Shown: positions 1 through 9,441 of the stretch, one piece after another | How positions within the stretch are numbered: position 1 is the stretch's first letter | How the letters are laid out: each line of letters begins with the position of its first letter | Assembly: GCA_963797175.1 (NCBI GenBank) | Contig: CAWCOL010000005.1 | Location: 248,001 to 312,000 of the forward strand | DNA length: 64,000 nucleotides | DNA from: DATLLN01 sp963797175 | GTDB taxonomy: Bacteria > Actinomycetota > Thermoleophilia > Gaiellales > JAICJC01 | Direction: 5' to 3' | Program-made: the position numbers and the translations under genes | Notes under the pieces: generated by a model | The model's input: the letters and a program-made list of their open reading frames with translations, nothing else | The model's database searches: none | Told to the model about the DNA's origin: nothing

Positions 1-234
1 GCGCGCGACGGCTCGCCCTGCCGCGTCTGCAAGGCGGAGGGCTGGGTCGAGATCCTCGGCGCCGGCATGGTCGATCCCAACCTGTTCTCCTACGTGGACG
101 GCTACGACCCGGAGCAGCTGACCGGCTACGCCTGGGGCTTGGGCGTCGAGCGGATCGCCGCAGCGCGCCACGCCATCCCCGACATCCGGCTGCTGTGGGA
201 GAACGACCTGCGCCTGATGGAGCAGTTCGGATGA
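1..234 (+). CDS. pheS: Phenylalanyl-tRNA synthetase alpha subunit, C-terminal fragment
   Basis: The frame is open from the first base and ends in TGA at 232-234, so only the last 77 residues are present. They include the C-terminal catalytic core of a class II synthetase: the stretch GWVEILGAGMVDPNLF and motif 3, seen as YAWGLGVERIA, which contributes to ATP binding in this family. The protein charges tRNA-Phe with phenylalanine as an alpha2beta2 enzyme with PheT. The stop overlaps the ATG of pheT (ATGA), the usual translationally coupled pheST arrangement. Truncated by the window edge only. Confidence 0.95.
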   Translation, partial: ARDGSPCRVCKAEGWVEILGAGMVDPNLFSYVDGYDPEQLTGYAWGLGVERIAAARHAIPDIRLLWENDLRLMEQFG

Positions 235-2594
235 GGGTGCCGGTCTCGTGGCTGCGCGAGTTCGTGGACTTCGACCTGCCGGTGGAGGAGCTGGGCGAGC
301 TGCTCTCGATGACGGGCACCAAGCTCGAGCGGATCGTCGACCGCGGCGTGCCCGCGGGCCTGGACGGCTACCGCATCGGCCGCGTGCTGACGCGCGAGAA
401 GCATCCCGACGCCGACCGCCTCTCGGTGTGCACGGTGGACGTGGGGGAGGACGAGCCGCGCGGCATCGTGTGCGGCGCCTCCAACTTCGAGGCCGGCGCG
501 ACGGTGGCCGTCGTGCTGCCCGGGGCGACGATGCCGGGCGGCGCCGTGCTGAAGAAGGCGCGCCTGCGGGGCGTCGAGTCCGACGGGATGATCCTGTCGG
601 AGCGCGAGCTGGAGCTGTCCGGCGAGCAGGAGGGGATCATGCTGCTCCCCGGCGACCTCGAGCCGGGCACCCCGCTGGCCGAGGTGCTGCCGATCGCCGA
701 CCAGGTGATGGAGCTCGAGATCACCTCCAACCGGCCCGACTGCCTCTCGGTGTACGGCGTCGCCCGCGAGGTGTCGGCCGCGCTCGACACCGACCTGGCG
801 CCGTGGCCGGGCAGCGAGCCGGAGCCGGCCGGCGAGGGGAGGGTGGAGGACTACGTCACGCGGCCGGATCGACGCGCCCGAGCTGTGCCCGCGCTGGGCG
901 GGGCGCGTGTTCACCGACGTCAAGGTGGGGCCGTCGCCGCCGTGGCTGAAGGCGCGCGTCTCGGCCGCGGGGATGCGGCCGATCTCGAACGTCGTGGACA
1001 TCACCAACTACGTGATGCTGTGCATCGGGCGAGCCGACCCACGCGTTCGACCTCGACCGGGTCGCCGGCCGCGAGATCATCGTCCGCCGGGCGACGCGAG
1101 GGCGAGCGCGTTGTCACGCTGGACGGCCAGGAGCGGATGCTCGACACCGAGACGCTGGTGATCGCCGACGCCGAGAAGCCGTCCGGCGATCGCCGGTCTG
1201 ATGGGCGCCGAGTGGAGCGAGGTGCGCGAGGACACGACCACGGTGCTGCTGGAGTGCGCCAACTTCGACGGGCCGAGCACGCAGGCGTCCTCGACGCGCC
1301 TCGGGCTGCGCACCGAGGGCTCGACGCGGTGGGAGAAGGGCCTCGACCCGTACCTGGTCGACCGTGCGCTGGCGCTGGCGTCGCAGCTGATGGTCGAGGT
1401 GTGCGGCGCGCGGCTCGTGCCCGGCACGCTCGACCTGCACGGCGAGCTGCCCGAGCCGCCGGTCGTGGGGCTGCGCCGCGAGCGGCTGGAGCACCTGATC
1501 GGCATCGACTACACCGACCAGCAGGTCGAGCGGGCGCTGACCCGGCTCGGCTACGAGCGAGCGGGCGATGGGCTGGCGGGTGCCGACGTGGCGCGCCGCG
1601 GACACGTACCGCGAGGTCGACCTGATCGAGGAGGTGGCGCGGATCGACGGCGTCTGGAAGGTGCCGACGGTGATGCCGCCGCACGCCGACGCCGTGGGCC
1701 GGGTCGCGCCGGACGTCCGGCTCCGCCGCCGCGTGATCGACGCCCTGCTCGGCGCGGGGCTGTCCGAGTGCGACGACGGTGCCGTTCACCGACGAGGGGC
1801 TGGCCGACCGGCTGCGGCTGGCCGCCGGCGATCCGCGCCGCGACCAGGTGCGCGTGACGAACCCGATGGGCGGCGACCAGGCGCTGCTCCGCTCGCTGCT
1901 GTTCCCGGGGCTGCTGGACGCGGCGCGCCGCAACCTCGACCTGGGCGAGGCCCGCGTGGCGCTGTTCGAGACGGGCCGCGTGATGCTGCCGCTCGGACGG
2001 TCCGAGCTGCCCGACCAGCCGGTGCGCGATGGCGGGAGTGCTGGCGGGCGAGGACGCCGGGTTCTTCCACGTCAAGGGCGTCGCCGAGACGCTGGCGGCG
2101 GCGCTGCGCACGCGGCTCGACGTGCGGGCGGCCGCGCAGCCGTTCCTGCATCCGGGGCGCTCGGCGGCGCTTGGCTCCGCCGGAGTTCGTCGGCGAGCTC
2201 GCACCCGCTGGTGGCCGAGGAGTACGGCATCGAGGCGACCGTCGGCGTGTTCGAGATCGACCTCTCCGAGCTGGAGGTGACGGGCACGCCGCTCTACCGC
2301 GACGTCGTCACGTTCCCGCCGCTGCGCCAGGACATCGCCGTCGTCGTCGACGCCGACCTGCCGGCGGGCGAGCTGATCGCCGCGGTGCGCGAGGCCGGCG
2401 GCGAGCTGCTGGACGGTGCCGAGGTGTTCGACGTGTACACCGGCGCGCAGGTGGGGGAGGGCCGCAAGAGCCTGGCCGTTCACCTCGTCTTCCGGGCGGC
2501 CGACCGCACGCTCACGGACGCCGAGGCGGATGCCGCGCGCGGGCGCATCGTCGCGGCCCTGGCCGAGCGCTTCGGCGCCGCCCTCCGGGGCTGA
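231..2594 (+). CDS. pheT: Phenylalanyl-tRNA synthetase beta subunit, interrupted by about ten +1 frameshifts
   Basis: Starts at the ATG overlapping the pheS stop (MRVPVSWLREFVDFDLPVEE) and ends at TGA 2592-2594, giving about 785 residues, normal for PheT. In order: EMAP/OB-fold tRNA-binding domain (about residues 40-150, KHPDADRLSVCTVDVG), the B3/B4 and B5 regions, the catalytic-like core, and a C-terminal FDX-ACB anticodon-binding domain (PLYRDVVTFPPLRQDIAVVV). Reading continues only by switching frame near 853, 1029, 1090, 1187, 1570, 1777, 2027, 2178 and 2200; at each point deleting one base restores the family sequence. All domains are present and in order, so I read these as sequence errors rather than a dead gene; pheT is essential. 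Confidence 0.9.
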
Positions 2595-2630
2595 TCCCCC
2601 GCCCGGGGCGCGCCTTGACGATCGAGGCGG

Positions 2631-2957
2631 TTAGACGGCGCCCTGGGTGGCGACCGGGCGCACGTCGGCGATGCTGCGCAGCCGCTTCAGGGTGCCGGCG
2701 ACGTGCAGCGAGTCGAGAGTGCCCAGGCGCTTGCGGCAGAGCTCGGCGGCGGTGCCGTAGCCGAAGCTCCGCGCCGTGCGGAAGCGGAAGACGCCCGAGC
2801 GCCAGTCCCGCTGGTGCCACGGGTTGAGCGGCGAGAGGACGAGCGCGACCTCCTCGCTGGTGGCCGCGTCCCGCAGCCGCAGCTCCATGTCGCAGGCCGA
2901 CCAGTCCGCCGGCAGTCCGGCGATGATCGCATCCCATTGCTCGACGAGCGACGCCAT
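2631..2957 (-). CDS. Conserved hypothetical protein, 108 aa
   Basis: An uninterrupted frame from ATG at 2957 (MASLVEQWDAIIAGLPADWS) to a stop at 2631. The product is small and soluble, rich in Trp and Arg, without a signal peptide or membrane segment. I recognise no domain. It converges on pheT and faces away from the aminopeptidase gene, so it is probably a single-gene unit; the AT-poor gap to 3038 would hold both divergent promoters. It is one of the few genes in the first 16 kb that reads without a frameshift, helped by its short length. Confidence 0.6.
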   Translation of the reverse strand: MASLVEQWDAIIAGLPADWSACDMELRLRDAATSEEVALVLSPLNPWHQRDWRSGVFRFRTARSFGYGTAAELCRKRLGTLDSLHVAGTLKRLRSIADVRPVATQGAV

Positions 2958-3037
2958 TGTCGGGAATGCTAGAGGATCGATCCGACGGCCCGCGTGGATG
3001 CGGCGAGGCCCGCGGCGGAGCGGCTAGGGTTCGGGCG

Positions 3038-4241
3038 ATGGATCAGATTGCACTCGACCGGCTGGCGGACCTCGCGGTGAGCGTCGGGGCCAACGTCCAG
3101 CCCGGCCAGATCGTGTGCGTCAGCGCCGACATCGACCGCGCGCCGCTGACCAGGGCCGTCACGAAGCGCGCCTACGAGCGCGGCGCGAAGCACGTCGAGG
3201 TCGACGTACGAAGATCCCTGGCTTCGCCGCGCGCGGATCGAGCACGGCGGGGACGACGCAATCGGTTTCGCCCCGACCTGGGCCGTCGATCGCGTCCGCG
3301 AGATGGGCGTGCAGCACGTCGCCCTGATCCGCCTCGAGGGGGCGTTCGATCCGGCCGCGCTGGAGGGCGTCGACGGGGACCGCCTGGGCCGTGACGCGCC
3401 GCCGACCCGCATCGAGTCGCTGAAGCTCGTCTCGGAGCGGCTCGTCAACTGGACGATCGTGCCCGCGCCGACGCAGGCCTGGGCCGAGCATGGTGCACCC
3501 CGAACTGGACGAGGACGCGCCGGCTGGCGCGGCTCTGGAAGGACGTCGAGCACATCTGCCGGCTGGACAACGGCGATGCCCTGGCCGGCGTGGAAGCCGC
3601 GGATGGAGCAGCTCCAGGCGGCCGGCCGGCGGATGACCGAGCGCCGGTTCTCGGCCGTTGCCTTCAAGGGCGAGGGCACCGACCTGACGATCGGCCTGCT
3701 GCCGTCGAGCCGCTGGATGGCGGCCTCGTTCGAGCGCGCCGACGGCCTCTGGCACCACCCCAACCTGCCCACCGAGGAGGTCTTCACGACCCCCGACCCG
3801 GAGCGGGTGGACGGCGTCGTCCGGTCGACGAAGCCGCTCGAACTGGACGGCACGATGGTGCGCGGACTCACCGTCCGCTTCGAGGGCGGCCGGGCGGTGC
3901 AGATCGACGCCGACACCGGCGCCGAGGCGCTGCGCTCGCGCGCCGCACTGGACGAGAATGCCTCCCGCTTGGGCGAGGTCGCGCTGGTGGACGGCGAGGG
4001 CCGCATCGGCGAGCTGGACACGGTTTTCTACACGACGCTGATCGACGAGAACGCGGCCAGCCACATCGCGCTCGGTGCCGGCTTCGGCTTCGTCCTGGAC
4101 GACGAGGCGGACATCCCCCGGGTGAACTCGAGCCAGATCCACATCGACTTCATGATCGGCTCGCCCGAGATGGAGGTCGACGGGATCACCCAGGACGGGC
4201 AGCGGGTGCCGGTCCTCCGCGACGGCGCCTGGCAGATTTAG
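3038..4241 (+). CDS. M29-family metallo-aminopeptidase (AmpS/AmpT type), with +1 frameshifts
   Basis: Starts ATG 3038 (MDQIALDRLADLAVSVGANV) and ends TAG 4239-4241, about 400 residues, as usual for M29 thermophilic aminopeptidases. These cytosolic enzymes remove N-terminal residues using two metal ions. Typical landmarks are visible: TDLTIGLLPSSRW, the HHPNLPTEEVFTTPDP segment with family metal-ligand acidic residues, the ENAASHIALG histidine and SQIHIDFMIGS near the C-terminus. Frame breaks lie near 3205, 3490, 3525 and 3587; each is repaired by removing one base, and the last three cancel out so the reading returns to frame. The stop codon forms the edge of the long hairpin at 4241-4405. 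Confidence 0.88.
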
Positions 4242-4405
4242 ACGGCTGGCTCCACGAGCTTCGTGTCTCTGTGAGGGACCCAGCGAGGCCCAGACGCCAC
4301 GCGCGTCCTTGAACAGGCTTCATCCAGCCTGCCCTGCGGACGCTCGCGTCGTCTGAGCGACGCTGGACCACCCCCAGAGCCACGGATCCCATGGAGCCAG
4401 CCGTC
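4241..4405. other. 165-nt near-complete palindrome: long structured hairpin between convergent genes
   Basis: The outer arms, 4241-4254 (GACGGCTGGCTCCA) and 4392-4405, are perfect 14-bp inverted repeats. Pairing continues inward with small mismatches: 4262-4265 with 4381-4384, 4267-4271 with 4375-4379, 4279-4285 with 4361-4366, a perfect 6-bp block 4291-4296 with 4350-4355, 4304-4308 with 4338-4342, and a terminal stem CAGGCT/AGCCTG (4314-4319 with 4326-4331) closing a 6-nt loop. It fills the gap between the aminopeptidase stop and the CBS gene end. It could be a bidirectional terminator, a structured RNA or a fold-back MITE-like element; no target duplication is visible and there is no T-tract. 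Confidence 0.7.
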
Positions 4406-4421
4406 CGCCGTCGACCGGCGC

Positions 4422-4884
4422 CTATGCGGCGCCGGTGCGCATCCGGTGGATGGTGGCGATGATCTCGGCCGGGTCGAGGTCGTCCTCCTCGTGCAGCGAG
4501 CCGTGGCGGAGCCGCAGCGAGGTGTACGCCATCAGGTCGCGCATCGAGACGACGCCGACCACGTTGCCCTCCTCGTTGACGACGGGGAGGTGCCGGAACC
4601 GGCCGTCCACCATCAGCGCCATCGCCTGCGCCAGCTCCGTGCTGGGCGCGGCGGTCAGCACGTGGCGGGTCATCCGCTCGCCGGTGGGCGTGGCCGGATC
4701 GACGCCCTCGCTGACGCACCGCAGCAGGTCGCGTTCGGTGATGACGCCGACCAGGTCGTCGCCCGCCGTCAGCACCATCGCGGCGCCGGTGTCGTGCTCG
4801 ATCATCTGCCGCGCGGCGTCACCGACCGGCGTCTCCGGCGAGCACCGCCACCACCTGCGTCGACATCACGTCCGTCAGCTGCAC
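4422..4884 (-). CDS. Two-CBS-domain protein, one frameshift near the N-terminus
   Basis: Start chosen at GTG 4884 (MQLTDVMSTQVVAV), the usual beginning of stand-alone CBS-pair proteins; stop at 4422. After an extra base near 4838 the frame continues as SPETPVGDAARQMIEHDTGA and runs intact to the end, including DDLVGVITERDLLRCVSEG (first CBS) and GNVVGVVSMRDLMAYTSL (second CBS). About 153 residues. Such pairs bind adenine nucleotides and act as energy or redox sensors; the target cannot be told from sequence. It lies just downstream of the dehydrogenase operon on the same strand (25-nt gap from the E2 stop), so co-transcription is possible. Confidence 0.85.
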
Positions 4885-4908
4885 CTAACCACTGTACCGG
4901 CTCCCCGG

Positions 4909-6205
4909 TCAGGCGAGCAGCAGCGCCGGCCCCTGGAGGTAGCCCTTGATCGTCTGCAGCAGCCGCGCGCCGTCGGCGCCCGAGCACGCCCGGTGGTCGC
5001 AGGAGAGCGTCGCGCGCATGATCTGCCGCACCGTCATCTCGCCGTCGGCCACCACCGGCCGCGGCGACGGTGGCTCCGACCGCCAGGATCGCCGACTCGG
5101 GCGGGTTGATGATCGCCTGGAAGTTGGCGACGTCGAACATGCCCAGGTTGGAGACGGTGAACGTGCCGCCCTCGATCTCGCGCTGCCGCAGCCGCCCCTC
5201 GCGGGCGCGCCCGGCGAGGTCGCGCGTCTCGGCGCTGATCTGGCGGACGGTCTTGGTGTCCGCCGCGGCGACGACGGGGACGATCAGGCCGTCGTCCAGC
5301 GCCACGGCGATGCCGACGTTGGCGTGCGCGTGGTACGCGTGGCGTGCCGTCGATGTAGGAGCGGTGCGCCTGCGGATGCTCGAGCAGCGCCATCGCGCAG
5401 GCGCGCACGATCAGGTCGTTGACGCTGATCTTCTCGCCGCGGTCGGCCAGCCCCGCGTTCAGCTCGGCGCGCAGCTCGAGCGCGCGCGTCATGTCGATCT
5501 CGGACTCGACGTAGAAGTGGGGGACGGTCGCCTTCGAGTGCGCCATCCGCGCGGCGACGGCCTTGAGCATCGGCGAGAGCTCGCGCACCTCGTCCTCGGC
5601 GGCCGGCGACCGGCGCGGCTGCGAGCACGGCGCCTGGTGCGCCGGCGGGCGGCGGCGCCGGCGGCGGCCGCGCCGCCGCCGGCCAGCATCCGCTCGACGT
5701 CTGCCTTGACGATCCGGCCCTCGGGGCCGCTGCCGGTGCCGGCCAGCGGCACCAGGTCGATGCCGGCCTGGTCGGCCATCTTGCGGGCGATCGGGCTGAC
5801 CTTGAGCGCGACGCCCGCGCCGCCGCCGTTGGAGGCCGCGGCATGCCGCTGCGGCTGCGGCGGCCGGGGACTCTGCCGGCGTCGGGCTCCGCCGGCGCCT
5901 GCTCGGGCTCCTTCGCCTTCTCCTTCGCCTTGGGCTGCTCGGCGCGGCGCCTCGGGCGCCTCCTCGCCGGCCTCGCCGACGATCGCGATCGGCGCGCCCA
6001 GGTCGGCGGTCTCGCCGTCGCCGACCAGGATCCGCAGCACCGTGCCGGCGTCGTAGGCCTGGAGCTCCATCAGCGCCTTGTCGGTCTCGATCTCGGCGAG
6101 GATGTCGCCCTCGGTGTAGGAGTCGCCCTCCTTGACCAGCCACCGGCCGATGGTGCCCTGCTCCATCGTGTCGGACAGCCGCGGCATCACCAGCTCTTCA
6201 GACAT
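4909..6205 (-). CDS. pdhC: 2-oxoacid dehydrogenase E2 (lipoyl acyltransferase), with frameshifts
   Basis: Start ATG 6205 (MSEELVMPRLSDTMEQGTIG). Domains: N-terminal lipoyl domain with lipoyl-lysine K43 in EIETDKALMEL, an Ala/Glu/Pro-rich linker, a peripheral-subunit-binding domain (VSPIARKMADQAGIDLVPLA) and a C-terminal catalytic domain ending LLQTIKGYLQGPALLLA. The acyl group made by E1 is passed to CoA here. Frame breaks occur around 5945, 5870, 5630, 5340 and 5055, mostly single extra bases. The catalytic HxxxDG motif reads DHRACSGADG: the His is kept but the usual Asp is Ser. Last gene of the E1alpha-E1beta-E2 operon, 9 nt after E1beta. Confidence 0.9.
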
Positions 6206-6214
6206 CGGCCACCT

Positions 6215-7210
6215 CTACAGCACCCCGCATTCGGCGAGCAGCCGCCGGGCGGCCGACTCGATCTTCGCCTCCACCGGCAACGCGGCCAGCTCGAGCGGCT
6301 TGGAATAGGGCATCGGCACCTCGGCCTGGCCGACCCGCTCGACCGGCGCGTCCAGGTCGTCGAAGCAGAGGCGGTGGATACGGGCGGCCAGCTCGGCGCC
6401 GATGCCGTACGTGGCCCAGCCCTCCTCGGCGACCAGCGCGCGGTTCGTCTTGCGCACCGACTCGGCCACCGTCTCGGCGTCCAGCGGCCGCAGCGACCGC
6501 AGGTCGACGACCTCCACCTCGACGCCGTCGCGGGCGAGGTTGTCGGCCACCCGCAGGGCGCGCTGCACCGTGTAGGAGTGGGCGACGAGCGTCAGGTCGC
6601 TGCCCTCGCGGACGACGCTGGCCTTGCCCAGCGGCACCAGCGCCTCCGGGATCCTCGGGCAGCGGGCCGGTGACGTTGTACATGACGAGGTTCTCGCAGA
6701 ACAGCACGGGGTCGTCGTCGCGGATCGCCGACTTGAGCATGCCGTAGGCGTCGGCCACCGACGCCGGCGCGACCACCTTCAGGCCGGGGCAGCCGGCGAA
6801 CCACGCCTCCAGGCTCTGCGAGTGCTGCGCGGTCAGCTGGGCCCCGGCGCCGCCCGGGGCGCGGATCACCAGCGGCACGCCGACGGTGCCGCCGAACATG
6901 TAGCGCACCTTCGCCGCGTGGTTGATGACCTGGTCCATCGCCACCAGGATGAAGTTGATCGTCATGATCTCGACGACCGGCCGCAGGCCCATCATCGCGG
7001 CGCCGACGCCGGCGCCCGACGAAGCCGGCCTCGGAGATCGGCGTCTCCCGCACGCGCTTCGGGCCGTACTTCTGCCAGAGGCCCGGCCGTCACCTTGTAG
7101 GAGCCCTCGAACCGGCCGATCTCCTCGCCCATCAGGAACACGCTCTCGTCGCGGTCGAGCTCCTCGTCGAGCGCCCGCCGCAGCGCCTCGCGGTAGGTCA
7201 CGTCCGCCAT
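6215..7210 (-). CDS. pdhB: 2-oxoacid dehydrogenase E1 component, beta subunit, with frameshifts
   Basis: Start ATG 7210 (MADVTYREALRRALDEELDR), stop at 6215, about 330 residues as normal. Family landmarks: FLMGEEIGRFEGSYKVT, then after extra bases ETPISEAGF, RPVVEIMTINFILVAMDQV, RAPGGAGAQLTAQHSQSLE and the C-terminal transketolase-like domain EVEVVDLRSLRPLDAETV. With E1alpha it forms the thiamine diphosphate enzyme that decarboxylates a 2-oxoacid (pyruvate or a branched-chain acid; sequence alone does not settle which). Frame changes near 7082, 7020 and 6655 are restored by removing one base each. The start overlaps the end of E1alpha by 13 nt. Confidence 0.92.
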
Positions 7211-8279
7211 GTGCGCTCCTCGCCCCGCTCGCCGAACGGCGCGCCCGCCTGCATGGCGCGCGAACTGCTCGCGCCAGGCCGGGTCGCCGTAGACGTGCTC
7301 GTAGAGGCTGTCGGCGTCGGGGAAGGCGGCGCCCAGCGCCTCGTCGATCGCCTCCTCGCACGTCGGCGCGTGACCTGCTTCCAGATCTCGTCGATCTCGT
7401 CCGATCCGAGGACGCCGTGCTCGCTCAGCAGCGCGCCGAACCGCGTGATCGGGTCGCGCCGCTTCCACGACTCGATCTCCTCGGGCGTGCGGTAGACCTT
7501 GCCGGCGTCGGCGACGGAATGCCCGCGGAAGCGGTAGGTCATCGTCTCCAGCACGCGCCGGCCGGCGGTCGGCGCGGGCGCCGTCCAGCAGCCGCGTCGG
7601 CCGCCTCGCGCACCGCCAGCACGTCGTTGCCGTCCACCCGCTCGCCGTGCATCCGGTAGGCGGCGGCGCGCTTCCACAGCTCGGGCTCGGCCGACGACTG
7701 CGCGACCGACGTGCCCATGCCGTACTGGTTGTTGATCGCCTGGAAGACGATCGGCAGGTTCCAGACGGCGGCCAGGTTGAGCGCCTCGTGGAAGGCGCCC
7801 GTGTTGGTCGCGCCGTCGCCGAACTGGCAGAGCACGGCGTTCGGCTGATCGGTCTGGTCGAGCGCAAGCGCGGCGCCGACGGCGATCGGCAGGTGCCCGC
7901 CGACGATGCCCCAGCCGCCGAAGAACCGGCGCCCGACGTCGAGCAGGTGCATCGAGCCGCCGCGCCCGTGGGCGACGCCGGTCTCCTTGCCGAACAGCTC
8001 GGCCATCACCGCGGCCGGCTCGCTGCCGACGGCCAGCGCCGTGCCGTGGTCGCGGTAGCTGGCGAACAGGCAGTCGCCCTCCGCCAGCGCGTCGATCGCG
8101 CCCACGGTGGCCGCCTCCTCGCCGATCGCGAGGTGGCAGTAGCCGCCGATCCGGGCGCGCGTGTACTGCTCCTCGGTGCGCTCCTCGAACCGGCGGATCA
8201 GCGCCATCGTGTGGAACAGCCGGCGGCCCGTCTCGACGTCGGGGATGCCCGTCGGAGTGGTGGTTGCAGCCCGTGCCAT
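7198..8279 (-). CDS. pdhA: 2-oxoacid dehydrogenase E1 component, alpha subunit, with frameshifts
   Basis: Start ATG 8279 (MARAATTTPTGIPDVETGRR); stop at 7198 inside the start of E1beta. The thiamine diphosphate/Mg motif runs from GDGATNTGAFHEALNLAAVW to NN in FQAINNQYG. Other family segments: ARIGGYCHLAIGEEAATVG, FASYRDHGTALAVG and GVAHGRGGSMHLLD. Three or four single-base disruptions occur near 7590, 7560, 7370 and 7252, after which the C-terminus continues MQAGAPFGERGEERTWRT. First gene of the operon. It is transcribed divergently from the lipoyl protein gene at 8324 across a 44-bp gap that must hold both promoters. Confidence 0.93.
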
Positions 8280-8323
8280 CTGGCCGAACCTTACCCCGCT
8301 ACTTCGGCTACGATCGCCCGCCG

Positions 8324-8580
8324 ATGGCGACCCCCGTGACCGTTCCCCGGCTGGGCGAGGCGATGGAGTCCGGCGTCCTGATCCGCTTCCTCGTGCGAGG
8401 TCGGCGGCGAGGTGCACCGGGGCGACCCGCTGTACGAGCTGGACACCGACAAGGTGACCCAGGAGGTCGAGGCCGAGGCCGAGGGCGTGCTGCTGCGGAT
8501 CGATGCCGCCGACGGCGCCGAGTACCCGGTCGGGGCGACGCTTGCCTGGATCGGCGACGCCGGGCGAGGAGCTGCCGTAG
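8324..8580 (+). CDS. Free-standing lipoyl/biotinyl-domain protein, about 85 aa, two frameshifts
   Basis: Start ATG 8324 (MATPVTVPRLGEAMESGVLI), stop TAG 8578-8580 after removing one extra base near 8396 and one near 8564. The protein is a single lipoyl domain with attachment lysine in LDTDKVTQEVEAEAEG and ends WIGDAGEELP; there is no linker, subunit-binding or acyltransferase domain. It would serve as a swinging arm or lipoate carrier for the neighbouring dehydrogenase, or be a truncated E2. It faces away from the E1alpha gene and leads into a hydrolase gene and, about 860 nt on, lpdA. Confidence 0.8.
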
Positions 8581-8585
8581 CCGAC

Positions 8586-9363
8586 CTGCACGTCCACCGG
8601 TTCGGCGCCGCCCGACGGCGCCGCCGCTGATCGCGCTGCACGGCGTCACCGGGCACGGCGCCCGCCTCGCCGCGCGCTGGCCGCAGGAGGGGCTGCCGGA
8701 GCTGCGCTGATCGCCCCCGACCTGCGCGGCCACGGCCGCTCGACCTGGATGCCGCCGTGGAACGCCGCGCGGCTGGCCGAGCGACGTCGCCGAGCTGATG
8801 GACGCCGAGGGAATCGAGCGGGCCGGCGTGCATCGGCCACTCCTACGGCGGGCTGCTGGCCACGCGTGCTGGCCGCCGCGCACCCCGAGCGGGTCGAGCG
8901 CGTGTGCCTGCTCGACCCGGCGATCGGGCTCGCCGAGCGAGGACGGACTGGAGGCGGCCGAGGAGACCCGGCCGACGAGGGCTGGGCGACCGAGCAGGAG
9001 GCCTACGACGCGCGGCTGGCGGGCCGTCCCGAGCAGTCGCGGGCGATGGTCGAGCAGGACGTCGCCGAGGCGCTCGAGCGCGGCGAGGACGGGCGCTACC
9101 GGATGCGCTTCTGCCGGTCGGCCGCGGTCACGGCGTGGGGCGAGATGACGGCACCGCCGGTCTCGCTCGCCGCCTGGCCCGGCGAGCTGCTGCTGGTGAC
9201 CGCTGCCCGCAACGACTACGTGGACGACCGCCTCCGCGGCGCGCTGCGCGGCGACCTCGGCGACCGCTTCCGCGAGGCGCCGGTGGACGCCGGCCACATG
9301 GTCTACTGGGAAGCCTTCGACCAGCTGGTGGAGACGATCCGGCCGTTCCTCGTCCGCTCGTGA
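8586..9363 (+). CDS. Alpha/beta hydrolase, with several frameshifts
   Basis: Reconstructed across frames: LIALHGVTGHGARLAARWPQ, then LIAPDLRGHGRSTW, IGHSYGGLLATRVL and a C-terminal GHMVYWEAFDQLVETIRPFL before TGA 9361-9363. HG near the N-terminus (oxyanion hole), the nucleophile elbow GHSYGG (Ser) and the late His in DAGHMVYW fit the alpha/beta hydrolase triad. Frame breaks lie near 8610, 8705, 8785, 8830, 8865, 8938 and 8965; one near 8705 looks like a lost base rather than an extra one. The start is uncertain: no ATG or GTG is in frame, and CTG 8586 is only the first codon matching the family. Substrate unknown. Confidence 0.75.
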
Positions 9364-9441
9364 TGCGGGCGCGTTTGCGATCGTGAAGCCGGTGGTACGA
9401 TGCCCCGCGGCCGTGAGGAACCGACGCGGGAGCGTGGACTG

